A DNA stretch of 64,000 nucleotides from an uncultured Flavihumibacter sp. (GTDB lineage Bacteria > Bacteroidota > Bacteroidia > Chitinophagales > Chitinophagaceae), in contig CABHOY010000019.1 of NCBI GenBank assembly GCA_902168105.1, positions 434,001 through 498,000 of the forward strand. The letters run 5' to 3'. Shown here piece by piece: positions 27,484 through 36,436 of the stretch. The position numbers were made by a program, and so were the translations under genes. How positions within the stretch are numbered: the stretch's first letter is position 1; each line of letters begins with the position of its first letter. The notes under the pieces were generated by a model that had not been told where the DNA came from, ran no database searches, and saw only the letters and a program-made list of their open reading frames with translations.

Positions 27484-27840
27484 TTATTGCTTCCCTACCT
27501 TGCCCAGGTGAGTATCTTTAAAACCGGTTTCGTACTTTAATCCATAACCGAAGATCCTGTCCATTACGGAATGGGCAAACATGATAATGCCGGTAAAAAC
27601 GATCCAGTCCTGATGAAAATACAGGCCAGCCACATAAACGATCAATGCGATCCCCTTGTGGTGCACCAGGTTGTAAAGGAATGCACCTGCACGGTTACCG
27701 GCCAGGTAACCGATCATGGAAAGGTCAGGCAACAGGATACACGCCGGAAAGAGCCACCAGGCATAAGGCGACTGTAGATAAAACGCAAGGATGGCCAGCA
27801 GAAAAAGCGCCAGCTCTTCGAGTAAAAGAATGGTTTTCAT
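27484..27840 (-). CDS. DUF4260 family small membrane protein
   Basis: This 118-residue protein has about four hydrophobic segments and matches the DUF4260 family pattern, with LLPDLSMIGYLAGNRAGAFLYN and a conserved HH(K) pair in YNLVHHK, then HSVMDRIFGYGLKY near the end. The function of the family is unknown. It converges with the S9 peptidase gene, with only 2 bp between the stop codons, so transcription of the two probably interferes or shares a terminator inside the coding ends. Confidence 0.85.
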   Translation of the reverse strand: MKTILLLEELALFLLAILAFYLQSPYAWWLFPACILLPDLSMIGYLAGNRAGAFLYNLVHHKGIALIVYVAGLYFHQDWIVFTGIIMFAHSVMDRIFGYGLKYETGFKDTHLGKVGKQ

Positions 27841-27960
27841 TATGCAGGTAGATTTAGGCTGCCTGCCATAAAGATAAATAGTTATATGACTATGTGGTAT
27901 TAACTGTGGAGAGTGGTAGATATGGCATTAAAACAGCTTGTGAAAGGCATTCATCCTTCG

Positions 27961-28054
27961 ATCTAAAGGCTTGTTACGCCGTTGTTACAGGCATGTTTCT
28001 ATATCGATCGATATAGAAACATGCCTGTAACAACGGCGTAACAAGCCTTTAGAT
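27961..28054. repeat. Perfect 94-bp palindrome without loop
   Basis: The 47 bases at 27961-28007 are the exact reverse complement of 28008-28054. The centre is ATATCGATCGATAT. It lies between the DUF4260 gene and the carboxymuconolactone decarboxylase-like gene, both on the minus strand. A zero-spacer perfect palindrome of this size can extrude as a cruciform in DNA or fold as one long hairpin in RNA. Possible explanations are a strong transcription barrier, a remnant of a mobile element, or an assembly fold-back artefact. Confidence 0.95.
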
Positions 28055-28060
28055 ATAGAG

Positions 28061-28096
28061 AAGGCTATAACATGGATGTACTGTGTAGCCTTTTTT
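28061..28096 (+). terminator. Hairpin with T-run after the palindrome
   Basis: AAGGCTA at 28061-28067 pairs with TAGCCTT at 28086-28092, and six T residues lie at 28091-28096 on the plus strand. It overlaps the end of the minus-strand decarboxylase-like gene. It would stop plus-strand transcription and may shield that gene from antisense reading. Confidence 0.45.
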
Positions 28097-28532
28097 ACAG
28101 GGCCGGCATCAAGCTGGTGGCAATTCCTATCCTGTTCATAGAGTTGATCGCCGTAACCGCGATCATCACCTGGGCTGTCAGCTGCCGCCCCAATACTTCT
28201 ATGGCCTCATCGTACGTTGCATCACTTACCCGATTGCTGATGAGGGTTATTTCTTCCGTCAGGGCCAGGATCACTCTTTCTTTACGTGAGAAAAAAGGTG
28301 TATCCCTCCAGGCGTTCAGGGCGTAGATACGCTGCTCAGTTTCGCCCAGTTTGCGGGCGTCTTTTGTGTGCTTATCAATACAGAAGGCGCAGCCATTCAT
28401 CTGGGAGGCCCTGATCTTGATCAATTCCTTATGTAAAGGTTCAATTTGGGTAGAACTCAGGTAGTTTTCCATCGCTAGCATAGGCTTTAAACCTTCCGGC
28501 TCTACCTCCCTCATGTTAAAACGTTTCGGCAT
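28095..28532 (-). CDS. Carboxymuconolactone decarboxylase / AhpD-like family protein
   Basis: This 145-residue protein has the all-helical AhpD-like fold with the redox motif CAFCIDKH near residues 51-58, typical for alkylhydroperoxidase-like members. These proteins reduce peroxides or decarboxylate small acids; which is true here cannot be told. A Crp/Fnr-type regulator gene is directly upstream on the same strand (113 bp), a common arrangement in which the regulator controls the oxidoreductase. The 94-bp palindrome lies just after its stop codon. Confidence 0.9.
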   Translation of the reverse strand: MPKRFNMREVEPEGLKPMLAMENYLSSTQIEPLHKELIKIRASQMNGCAFCIDKHTKDARKLGETEQRIYALNAWRDTPFFSRKERVILALTEEITLISNRVSDATYDEAIEVLGRQLTAQVMIAVTAINSMNRIGIATSLMPAL

Positions 28533-28645
28533 GTCTTCGCTTTTTGTTAGACCAAAGTTGCGGAAGATCGCTTTCTGAAAAATTGAACCAGTTTAAGAAA
28601 TGACTTCTAAGATTTCCTTAACATGTGTCCAGTTTAAATGGCCAC

Positions 28646-29215
28646 TCAGATCTTCTTACTTCTGATCTTACTCAGGAATTCGGGGGTAAAGCCCAGGTAG
28701 GACGCCAGCATATATTGGGGGATACGCTGTATGAACTCGGGAAACAGGTTGCTGAAATGATAATACCGCTCTTCCCCGGTAAACTCATAGATATATTTGA
28801 TGCGTTGCATAGAGGCGGCATAGGCGCGTTGGAGGATTAGCCGGAAATAGCGTTCTAAGCCCGGTATTTTGCTGAAAAGCTCTTCTTTGACCCTCTTGTC
28901 CAACACGGCGATCTCAGAGTTTTCTACAGCCTGTATGTAGTATTCTGAGGGGGTCCTTCTTTCCAGGCTGTCATAGTCGGTGATCCACCAGTTGTCAATA
29001 CCGAAATGGATGATCTGTTCAAGTCCTTTTTCGTTGATATAATACTGGCGGAAACACCCTTTTAAAATGAAGTAGTTCGCATTACAGATGGCATCTTGCC
29101 GGAGCAGGTAATCTTTCTTCTTCACCTCCTGATATTGTATACAGGATAGTATTGTTTCCCTGTCTTCCTCAGTCAGTTCTATGAATTTGCTGATATGCGC
29201 TATAAGCCTTTGCAT
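28646..29215 (-). CDS. Crp/Fnr family transcriptional regulator
   Basis: This regulator of 189 residues has a cyclic-nucleotide-binding-like domain (about 10-125, with KGCFRQYYINEKGLEQI) and a C-terminal helix-turn-helix region (about 145-189, YMLASYLGFTPEFLSKIRS). The reading frame is open to 29347, but the start at 29215 (MQRLIAHISKF) gives the normal length of Bacteroidota Crp-like proteins. The longer frame would overlap the terminator of the S10 peptidase gene. The ligand is unknown; most members of this group do not bind cAMP. Confidence 0.9.
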   Translation of the reverse strand: MQRLIAHISKFIELTEEDRETILSCIQYQEVKKKDYLLRQDAICNANYFILKGCFRQYYINEKGLEQIIHFGIDNWWITDYDSLERRTPSEYYIQAVENSEIAVLDKRVKEELFSKIPGLERYFRLILQRAYAASMQRIKYIYEFTGEERYYHFSNLFPEFIQRIPQYMLASYLGFTPEFLSKIRSKKI

Positions 29216-29230
29216 ACGCAATATTACGGC

Positions 29231-29258
29231 AAAAAAAGAGGCTCCGGAAAGGAGCCTC
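29231..29258 (-). terminator. Intrinsic terminator of the S10 peptidase gene
   Basis: An 8-bp GC-rich stem (GAGGCTCC at 29238-29245, GGAGCCTC at 29251-29258) with a 5-nt loop is followed on the minus strand by seven T residues (29237-29231). It lies 7 bp after the stop codon of the S10 peptidase gene and just before the Crp/Fnr start. Confidence 0.9.
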
Positions 29259-29264
29259 GCTGAT

Positions 29265-30776
29265 TTAATATTTCGCTGCCTGACCTTTTGCAGGGATGGA
29301 TTCCATAATAAACTTCCGGAGGTTCTCATTCGCGGCCGCCAGATCATCCTTTCTCAGGTACATCATATGTCCGCTGCGATAGCCTTCCCACTTCAGCCGG
29401 TTTTTCAGTTTGCCGCCCGGGTCCATCTGCCACATACTGTATTTGGCATTGAAGTAATCGCAGGCGCCGTCATAATACCCTGACTGTACCAGCAGATGCA
29501 GGAAGGGATTCTGGGCAATGGCCTGCCGCAGGTTCTCCCCTGTCTGGTCGTCTTTCCTGTCCCAGGGATACACATCTCCAAACATGTTATACTTCAGGTC
29601 TGTTTTGTAGTTCAGTTCATCTCTCAGGTAGATGTGGATAGCCGGCGTGAACGCCTGTAACCAGGCTGTGAGCTCGGCGTTATAGTCAGGTTTGTCGCCG
29701 CCTGTCTGGCGGTCAATACCCCTGTAACGGGAGTCCAGTCTTCCTACAGTATAACCCTGGTCACGGAGCAGTTCTTTCCAGAACAGGTTGAAAGACACAT
29801 CCAGGTTATTTTCCTGTACAACCAGCTCTTTCAATCCACTGTAACGGGCAATCTTGCTACCAATGCTTTTCCGTTGAGCCTCATCCAGGGCGCCGCCTTT
29901 TGACAAGGCAGGCACCAGTTCATTGATGGTGAAATTCTCTACTTCCGGCAGTACATCGTTCAGGTCTTTCTGCTGCAGATCGGCAGGCAGGCGTTTGTGA
30001 TACCAGGCCGTAGCTGCGAAATAAGGCAGTTTCAGGGCCGCATCCAAAGGGCCGTCACGCTTTATGCCCAGTTCTGTGGGAGAAACCAGGATAACCCCGT
30101 TCAGGTACATCCACTGGGCATCCTGAAGTTCCAGGGCCAGCCCTGATACACGGGTAGTGCCGTAGCTCTCGCCGATCAGGAATTTAGGAGACGCCCAACG
30201 TCCTTTACGGGTGACGAAAGTATTGATCCATTCCGCCAGGTATTTGATGTCGGCGTTTACACCGTAGAATTTAGTCCCGGGAATATCTTTGCTGACCGGA
30301 CGGGAATAACCTGTATTTACTGGGTCTATATACACGATGTCAGCTACATCCAGGATAGAATGCGGATTATCCCTCATGCCATAAGGCTGTACAGGATAGC
30401 CCTCGTCGTCTATATTCAGCATCCGCGGACCGGTATAACCGATTTCCATCCATACAGAGGGCGTACCCGGACCTCCGTTGAAGGAAACAACCAGCGGACG
30501 GCCGGATTTATCTTTTACATCATCCCGTTCGTAGTAAGTATAGAACACGCCGGCAATAGGTTTGCCTTCTTCATCCCATACAGGGATGCTGCCTGCTGTA
30601 GCCGTATAAGGCACACGCTGTCCTTTGATGGTCACTTCGTGTTTTGTTACTACGGAAGAGTCAACAGCCAGTACTCTGGAAGGCGAGGGTTTCATCTGCG
30701 CCTGCGCAGTTGTTACAGCCACCTGTGTGATGACTGCTCCCGTAAGCATCAGGGGCAATAAGATTTTGTTGATCAT
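29265..30776 (-). CDS. S10 family serine carboxypeptidase-like protein
   Basis: This secreted or periplasmic enzyme of 503 residues should remove C-terminal amino acids from peptides. It has a signal peptide (about 1-25), then an alpha/beta-hydrolase fold with the S10 start SFNGGPGTPSVWMEIGYTGP, the oxyanion region, and the nucleophile motif GESYGTTR. A likely Asp lies in GYYDGACD and the His in GHMMYLRKDD near the C-terminus. The frame is open to 30923, but that start would overlap the amylase gene; ATG at 30776 gives a proper signal peptide. It is followed by a clear terminator. Confidence 0.92.
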   Translation of the reverse strand: MINKILLPLMLTGAVITQVAVTTAQAQMKPSPSRVLAVDSSVVTKHEVTIKGQRVPYTATAGSIPVWDEEGKPIAGVFYTYYERDDVKDKSGRPLVVSFNGGPGTPSVWMEIGYTGPRMLNIDDEGYPVQPYGMRDNPHSILDVADIVYIDPVNTGYSRPVSKDIPGTKFYGVNADIKYLAEWINTFVTRKGRWASPKFLIGESYGTTRVSGLALELQDAQWMYLNGVILVSPTELGIKRDGPLDAALKLPYFAATAWYHKRLPADLQQKDLNDVLPEVENFTINELVPALSKGGALDEAQRKSIGSKIARYSGLKELVVQENNLDVSFNLFWKELLRDQGYTVGRLDSRYRGIDRQTGGDKPDYNAELTAWLQAFTPAIHIYLRDELNYKTDLKYNMFGDVYPWDRKDDQTGENLRQAIAQNPFLHLLVQSGYYDGACDYFNAKYSMWQMDPGGKLKNRLKWEGYRSGHMMYLRKDDLAAANENLRKFIMESIPAKGQAAKY

Positions 30777-30865
30777 AGATTGATTGATAAAGTGGTTTGG
30801 GGGATAAAGATAATAGAAGCAATCATCTATGTCACTGATTTTGGGATGAAAGGAAGGATTTTGTG

Positions 30866-32347
30866 TCACTCTGCCACTACCCAGACAGACACTGAACCTG
30901 CACCGCATAAGAAATCTCCCCACCCTTCTTCATCTATCACAATTTCTTCTTCCCGTTTACCGGTTATATCTTTAAAGCCCTTACCTGCATAACGCTTTCC
31001 TATTTCCATATGTTTATTTCCTTCTTCTCCGTTAGAGATCACTACCGCACACCCGGTGTGTTCCTCATCGCCTTCACGTGTCCAGCCGATACAGTTAGGA
31101 TGATCGAAATAATCCCGCTGCTGGCCAAAAGCATGTTTGTCCCTGGCGGAGATCAGTAACTCCAGTCCTTCCACGGGTACCAGTTCGATCTCTGTATCTT
31201 CTCCTTCTTTATTTTTGTCGGTGTACTTAGCACCATACAGGTCAGGATAGAAGACGCAGGGATAACCATGTTCCCGTAAGAGGATCAGTGAATAGGCAAT
31301 TGGCTTGAACCAGTAATCGACAGGAGCCTCCAGCGCCTGCAATGGCTGTGTATCATGATTGCCCACTACGGTCACCGCCAGGAAAGGTTTTTCAGCAACC
31401 AGTGAGCCGTCAAAAATGGTGGTAAGATCATAATCCTTTCCTGCGAGGGAGGCATCATAAAAGTTATGATGCAGGGATGCATCAAAGAGGGACATTTTAC
31501 CATTGGTGGCATCGATGTATTTCAGCAACAGGTCCAGCTGACCGGGCGCCCAGTATTCTCCTACTGCAAAAAGTTCCCTGCCTGTATATTCCCTCATCTG
31601 GTCCAGCCATTCATTGAAGAAATCGGGTGTGATATGTTTCACGGCATCCAGGCGGAAACCGTCATACTTTACTGCATTATAATACCATTCGCCCCAACGT
31701 CTGAATTCTTCACGTACTGCAGGATTACGGAATTCAATATCTGCCCCCATGAGATAATCATAGTTGCCTTTTTCAGTGTCTACGACATCTTCCCAACCTT
31801 CTCCATATTCATTCTGGATGGTGAAGATGCCTTCCTCTTTGCTGTCTTTGACATGATCGATCCCGGTAAAACATTGATGGTCCCATACAAAATCAGAGTG
31901 GGCGCCTTTGCGGCCCGGGAAAGTGAATTTTGTGTACGCTTTTACTTTAATAGGATCAGAAATAAATTCATTCCTGTTTTCCTCATTTACTTTCCGGACA
32001 GTTATCTTTTCTACTTCATCGCCCCCCATCAGATGATTAGCCACTACATCTACATATGCCTGCATACCGGCATCATGAATGGCTTTGATCGCATCTATAT
32101 ATTCCTGACGGGTGCCGTAGCGGGTACGCACTGTTCCTTTCTGATCAAACTCACCCAGATCGTACAGATCGTATACATCATAACCATGGCTGTGGATACC
32201 GTCAGCACCTTTATAGGCAGGTGGTAACCAAATAGCGTTAATACCCATAGCAGCCAGTTTCGGGGCTTCATCCTTAATTGTATTCCATAAACTTCCATCA
32301 TCCGGCGTATACCAGTGGAAGAATTGCATAATTGTACCGTTTTTCAT
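30866..32347 (-). CDS. amyA: Cytoplasmic alpha-amylase (GH13, AmyA-like)
   Basis: This 493-residue enzyme hydrolyses alpha-1,4-glucans inside the cell. It lacks a signal peptide and closely follows the plan of E. coli AmyA (495 residues), starting with MQFFHWYTPDDG. GH13 motifs are visible: DVVANH, the nucleophile Asp in DGFRLDAVKH, the acid/base Glu in VGEYW and the stabilising Asp in VGNHDTQPLQALEAP. It lies 59 bp after the DUF5703 protein gene and 89 bp before the S10 peptidase gene, so all three may share a transcript. Confidence 0.95.
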   Translation of the reverse strand: MKNGTIMQFFHWYTPDDGSLWNTIKDEAPKLAAMGINAIWLPPAYKGADGIHSHGYDVYDLYDLGEFDQKGTVRTRYGTRQEYIDAIKAIHDAGMQAYVDVVANHLMGGDEVEKITVRKVNEENRNEFISDPIKVKAYTKFTFPGRKGAHSDFVWDHQCFTGIDHVKDSKEEGIFTIQNEYGEGWEDVVDTEKGNYDYLMGADIEFRNPAVREEFRRWGEWYYNAVKYDGFRLDAVKHITPDFFNEWLDQMREYTGRELFAVGEYWAPGQLDLLLKYIDATNGKMSLFDASLHHNFYDASLAGKDYDLTTIFDGSLVAEKPFLAVTVVGNHDTQPLQALEAPVDYWFKPIAYSLILLREHGYPCVFYPDLYGAKYTDKNKEGEDTEIELVPVEGLELLISARDKHAFGQQRDYFDHPNCIGWTREGDEEHTGCAVVISNGEEGNKHMEIGKRYAGKGFKDITGKREEEIVIDEEGWGDFLCGAGSVSVWVVAE

Positions 32348-32406
32348 TTGTCGTCATTAAATGGAGGAAAGATGTGAATGGCGGTACAAACCACATGCCA
32401 CCATAA

Positions 32407-34725
32407 CTACATGATGGTCACATCTTTTTTTCGGGAAGCGGGTGTCACGTTCAGTTCCTCTATTTTTCCATTGCGGATAGTTCCTTCTATAACGGTGTTA
32501 TAGGGCGCATGCAGTTTAAATACGGCGTTCCAGTCTGCCGGCCAGGCGGGCAGCAGATAGATCTTCTGTCCATCTACCTGCATGAGCATTTCCTGCAGGC
32601 CTATCATGGCGGAGCCGCCCCAGTTATGATCGGGCGTCCAGTCAAAGCCAGGCCCCCAGAAGGCGGGGAACCGGTGTGGCCCATTGGCAAATTTTGCCTT
32701 CGTGAGTTCTGCCGCTTCTTTTGTCAGCCCCAGGCGGGCAGCGAAAATATTGTATTGCCGCCATCCGATATGACTACGGAATTTAATAGCATGTGGATCA
32801 TATTCCCAGGTGTTGCGGGCAATATCCAGGTCGGGTTTCCCCACACCGTAGATACCCCACGGGAATACGGGGTACAACTGTGGCGTCTCAGAGTTCTGCA
32901 CCCTTTCCCATGCAAGGGCGGGCGCGATCGTTGTATGCCCTTCAAATGCCGTCAATGCGATGGGTGGTATCCTTTTCTGCATTAGCAACATCCTGGCCAT
33001 ACGGACTGTATCTTCCTTCACTTCCCGCAACTCCAGCATCCTTTGCAGGATGACCTGTAACGCAGCGATGACAGTTGTGGAGTTATATGTCATCTTGAAG
33101 GTTTCCGCTGCTGATGTAGGGAACAGGATATACTGTCCCTTTTCATTCAGTTCTTTGACACCCCGTTTCTTTGCCAGCTGCCGGTAATGTTCATCATAGA
33201 ATGTCAGGCAGCTTTCTATAAAGTCAATATGCGCTGCGTTGGCAATACCAGTATAACGATTAGCGTCCAGCATCATCAGGCAGAATTCAAACACGGTTTC
33301 CCACTGATATTCCAGCCAGGCGTTATACTCTACGCCGGGATCTGCACCGGTAGGGCGCGTTGGGTCATATTCTGTAATATTGGGCAGCCCGAAGTTCTCT
33401 ATCTGTTCCGTAAAACAAGCGCCTGCATGGTTCCAGTATGTCTGACTTCTGAGCTCCGCATTCTTTTTTATCCGCAGATAAAAATCAAACTGTCCTTTCA
33501 TCATATCCACATCGCCGCTTTTCAGGAATGGATAATACACCAGCCGCTGGTTCTGTGCGGTCATTGTACCACCACCCCATAAACGGAAGTCGGGCGAGAA
33601 CTTCAGCTGATCGTTCACATAACGTGGATCGAATGTAAAAAGACCACCGTTGAATTTAGTAGGCCATCTGCCGAAGGCATTACATCCCAGCATATACCGG
33701 AACAACTGGTAATTACGCCCAACGGTCACTGCTGCAGTATCTTTACTGTCTATACAGATATAACTCCTGTCCCAGAACTGCCGCCACCATGCTTCCGTTT
33801 TACGTTGTGCAGCGCCACGGTCTTTATCAGCAGTTACCATTACCTGTTGTAATGCCTTCTGCCACTCATTGATATCCGCAGTTTGCGCTACCTCCAGCCC
33901 TATAGTCAGGTGTTGCAAGCGCACAGCTTTTTTACTTTGCAAAGACCATCCCTGATAGGCTGCATCTGCATAAGTGCCTGAGTCAATAACGGCAGCTAAC
34001 ATCTGATCGCCACGCATCATTCCACCGAAGGTATTGTTCTTAAGAGGATCATACAGCTGATCTTTCACAGCGCCCATACCTTCCTTCTCTACCGTATAGT
34101 TGAAAATATCCTGTACATCGGTGCGATTGCGGTGATAGAAGACAACATCATTTCCCTGAAAAGTTATTTCATCCTTGTATGTTGTAATGGGAAATGATTG
34201 CAGCCGTTTATAGGAGTTAGTACGACATTCCCGGTTGTCTGTAACAAGATGATCAGCATAGCGCCATGATTCATATGTAGCAGTCACTCTCACAGGCTGG
34301 TCGTGCTTTACGTTCACGTGTACCACCGGATCAAACACATCTACCCATATATCGATACTGGTATGCTCATCATGGATACGCACACTGCCCTTTTCCAGTT
34401 TTAACTCCTGTTTAAATCCTTTATGACCGATAGGGCCGGAAGATAACTTCAGCCGTACCCGTCCCAACTTCAGCATGGCATTGTTCTCATCAAAAGTGCC
34501 GCTTCTTGATAAATAGAACAATACATCTCCGTTCTCCACCCATACATTCAAACCGATATCGCCCCCGCCACAAGGCATGGCATCACCTGCATTGTTACCG
34601 GGCGTATCCCAGGATACATCATAACGGGAAACGGGCGTATGCTGCGCAGCTGTGTGTTGATTACACAGCATCGCGATCATAATCGGACAAAAAATAAACC
34701 GGAGGATATCAGCGCCTTTCATCAT
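32407..34725 (-). CDS. DUF5703 domain protein with GH95-like alpha/alpha-toroid region
   Basis: This 772-residue secreted protein has a signal peptide (about 1-27) and an N-terminal DUF5703 beta-sandwich domain (about 33-280) with YDVSWDTPGNNAGDAMPCGGGDIGLNVWV. A long helical part follows, with segments such as FGRWPTKFNGGLFTF and LPAWPADWNAVFKLHAPYNTVIEG, which resemble GH95-type fucosidase architecture. A carbohydrate-active role is likely but the substrate is unknown, and I could not assign catalytic residues with confidence. An inverted repeat at 34770-34789 lies 45 bp upstream and may be its operator. Confidence 0.85.
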   Translation of the reverse strand: MMKGADILRFIFCPIMIAMLCNQHTAAQHTPVSRYDVSWDTPGNNAGDAMPCGGGDIGLNVWVENGDVLFYLSRSGTFDENNAMLKLGRVRLKLSSGPIGHKGFKQELKLEKGSVRIHDEHTSIDIWVDVFDPVVHVNVKHDQPVRVTATYESWRYADHLVTDNRECRTNSYKRLQSFPITTYKDEITFQGNDVVFYHRNRTDVQDIFNYTVEKEGMGAVKDQLYDPLKNNTFGGMMRGDQMLAAVIDSGTYADAAYQGWSLQSKKAVRLQHLTIGLEVAQTADINEWQKALQQVMVTADKDRGAAQRKTEAWWRQFWDRSYICIDSKDTAAVTVGRNYQLFRYMLGCNAFGRWPTKFNGGLFTFDPRYVNDQLKFSPDFRLWGGGTMTAQNQRLVYYPFLKSGDVDMMKGQFDFYLRIKKNAELRSQTYWNHAGACFTEQIENFGLPNITEYDPTRPTGADPGVEYNAWLEYQWETVFEFCLMMLDANRYTGIANAAHIDFIESCLTFYDEHYRQLAKKRGVKELNEKGQYILFPTSAAETFKMTYNSTTVIAALQVILQRMLELREVKEDTVRMARMLLMQKRIPPIALTAFEGHTTIAPALAWERVQNSETPQLYPVFPWGIYGVGKPDLDIARNTWEYDPHAIKFRSHIGWRQYNIFAARLGLTKEAAELTKAKFANGPHRFPAFWGPGFDWTPDHNWGGSAMIGLQEMLMQVDGQKIYLLPAWPADWNAVFKLHAPYNTVIEGTIRNGKIEELNVTPASRKKDVTIM

Positions 34726-34769
34726 ACATGGAATGGGAAGTCTATGTCAGTAAAAATAAGATGTAATAT

Positions 34770-34789
34770 TGACAATTAATAGATTGTCA
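34770..34789. promoter_or_regulatory. 7-6-7 inverted repeat between divergent genes
   Basis: TGACAAT (34770-34776) and ATTGTCA (34783-34789) are exact reverse complements with a 6-bp spacer, the form of a dimeric repressor site. It lies between the minus-strand DUF5703 gene (start 34725) and the plus-strand glycosyltransferase gene (start 35019). Further along, TAGATTTG at 34849-34856 matches the Bacteroidota -7 consensus TAnnTTTG for plus-strand transcription, but no matching -33 element was seen. Confidence 0.4.
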
Positions 34790-35018
34790 TAAAAGAGAAA
34801 TAAAATCGTCTTTTGAAAACGTATTTCTTTTTATCATAAGAAATCCCTTAGATTTGTATCACCTTATTGAAAGAACAATACCAACTATTCAGGCTAATCC
34901 TACAATCATTCTACAACGTTCCTGCCAACATGCGGATAACCATTAACTATAATGTTGTAAGTCATTATTGATCCTATTCATTTACAGGCATTATCACATA
35001 TTCTTTTTAACATTTATT

Positions 35019-36338
35019 ATGACAAGTAGTATTGAACAACTTGCCGGTAAGAAAGTATTATTTGCTACTATCTCAGCTGACGACTATATAAACCCTCTGA
35101 CCGGTCTGGCAAAACATCTTCAGGATTCAGGATGCGACGTAAGATGGTATGCGTCAAAACGCTATACCAAAAAGTTCCATCAACTGTATATTTATCATTA
35201 CACACCTATAAAACACAAGGATGTTAACAGCGGAAATGTGAATGAGATACATCCGGAAAGGGCCCGTATAACGGGCAGGATCGCAAAGCTCAACTTTGAC
35301 ATGCTCAACATCTTTGCAAAACCTGCTGCCAGGCACTTTGAGGACATCCGTTACATCTACGAAGCTTTTCCCTTTGACGTACTGATCGTGGACACTTTGT
35401 TCGCTGCTGCGCCTATCGTACGGCAGATACTTGGCGTACCGGTCATCGCTATAGGCGTCGTTCCGCTAACAGCGTCTTCCAGAGACCTCCCTCCATATGG
35501 TTTAGGCATGACGCCTTCCCATAATCCACTGGGACGTTTGAAACAATCTGTCTTACGCTTCATGACAGATAAGATCTTTTTCAAGAAGACATTTAAGGCA
35601 TACGAGCAGGTACTCAGAAGATATGGTATCACAAACAACGGCATCAACATGCTGGACAGTGTTGTCAGGGGTTCCGATCTTGTTTTGCAGTTAGGCTCTC
35701 CAGGCCTGGAATACCGGCGCAGTGACATTGGCAGGAATATTCGTTATGTAGGGCCGATGTTACCTTACGCTGTCGCCCGAAAAGGACTTCCATGGTCAGA
35801 CGAACGGTTGCATCAGTACAAAGATACCGTAATAGTAACGCAGGGTACGACCGAAAAGAACCAGAATAAGATCATTATACCTGCACTGGAAGCATTCAGC
35901 AACACGGATGTGCTTATTATTGTCACTACACGTGGATTGCAGACGGAGGAACTGCGCGCCAGATATCCTTACCGGAACGTCATCATTGAAGACTTCATTC
36001 CTTTTGATGATGTGATGCCGTACGCAAAAGCTTTTATCACCAATGGTTGTTACAGTGGCGTGCTGTTAAGTTTACAGCACAAACTTCCGGTTATTGCTGC
36101 AGGTACAAATGAATGTGAGGATGAACTTTGCGCAAGGATCGGGTATCTGAAATATGGTATTAACCTGCATACGGATACTCCCAGTCCGGAACAGATCATA
36201 GAGGCATTTGAAGATGTACTGGATACACCTTTATTCAAAACGAATATATGCAGACTGAGGGAAGAGTTCAACCAATATGAGCCCATCCTGTTAAGTACAG
36301 GATATGTTGCAGAATTGCTAAAAATGAGGACTCCCTGA
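35019..36338 (+). CDS. GT1/MGT-like glycosyltransferase
   Basis: This protein of 439 residues should transfer a sugar from a nucleotide donor to a small molecule or lipid. It has two Rossmann-like halves of the GT-B fold: the N-terminal half starts KKVLFATISADDYINPLTGL, and the C-terminal half holds VTQGTTEKNQNKIIIPALEA and the donor-site region NGCYSGVLLSLQHKLPVI. The usual HGG of this site is replaced by NGC, and the acidic pair near NECEDE follows. ATG at 35019 is chosen over 34968 because it puts the first beta-strand at the normal distance. The next gene, a ketosynthase-oxygenase fusion, starts 98 bp after its stop. Confidence 0.85.
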   Translation: MTSSIEQLAGKKVLFATISADDYINPLTGLAKHLQDSGCDVRWYASKRYTKKFHQLYIYHYTPIKHKDVNSGNVNEIHPERARITGRIAKLNFDMLNIFAKPAARHFEDIRYIYEAFPFDVLIVDTLFAAAPIVRQILGVPVIAIGVVPLTASSRDLPPYGLGMTPSHNPLGRLKQSVLRFMTDKIFFKKTFKAYEQVLRRYGITNNGINMLDSVVRGSDLVLQLGSPGLEYRRSDIGRNIRYVGPMLPYAVARKGLPWSDERLHQYKDTVIVTQGTTEKNQNKIIIPALEAFSNTDVLIIVTTRGLQTEELRARYPYRNVIIEDFIPFDDVMPYAKAFITNGCYSGVLLSLQHKLPVIAAGTNECEDELCARIGYLKYGINLHTDTPSPEQIIEAFEDVLDTPLFKTNICRLREEFNQYEPILLSTGYVAELLKMRTP

Positions 36339-36436
36339 AGTAGTTGACAAGAATTGTTATATATTTCTGTCTCGTTTTCAATAACGAGACATTTTTTTTA
36401 TACAGGGACATCAACATACTCCTAAACTGTAATTGC

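Noticed and set aside
27961..28054. Prophage telomere-resolution site
   Set aside because: The zero-loop palindrome has the right form, but no protelomerase or other phage gene is in the window, so this was kept only as one idea within the palindrome finding.
28646..29347. Longer start for the Crp/Fnr regulator at 29347
   Set aside because: The extra 44 residues have no family match and would run across the terminator and coding end of the S10 peptidase gene.
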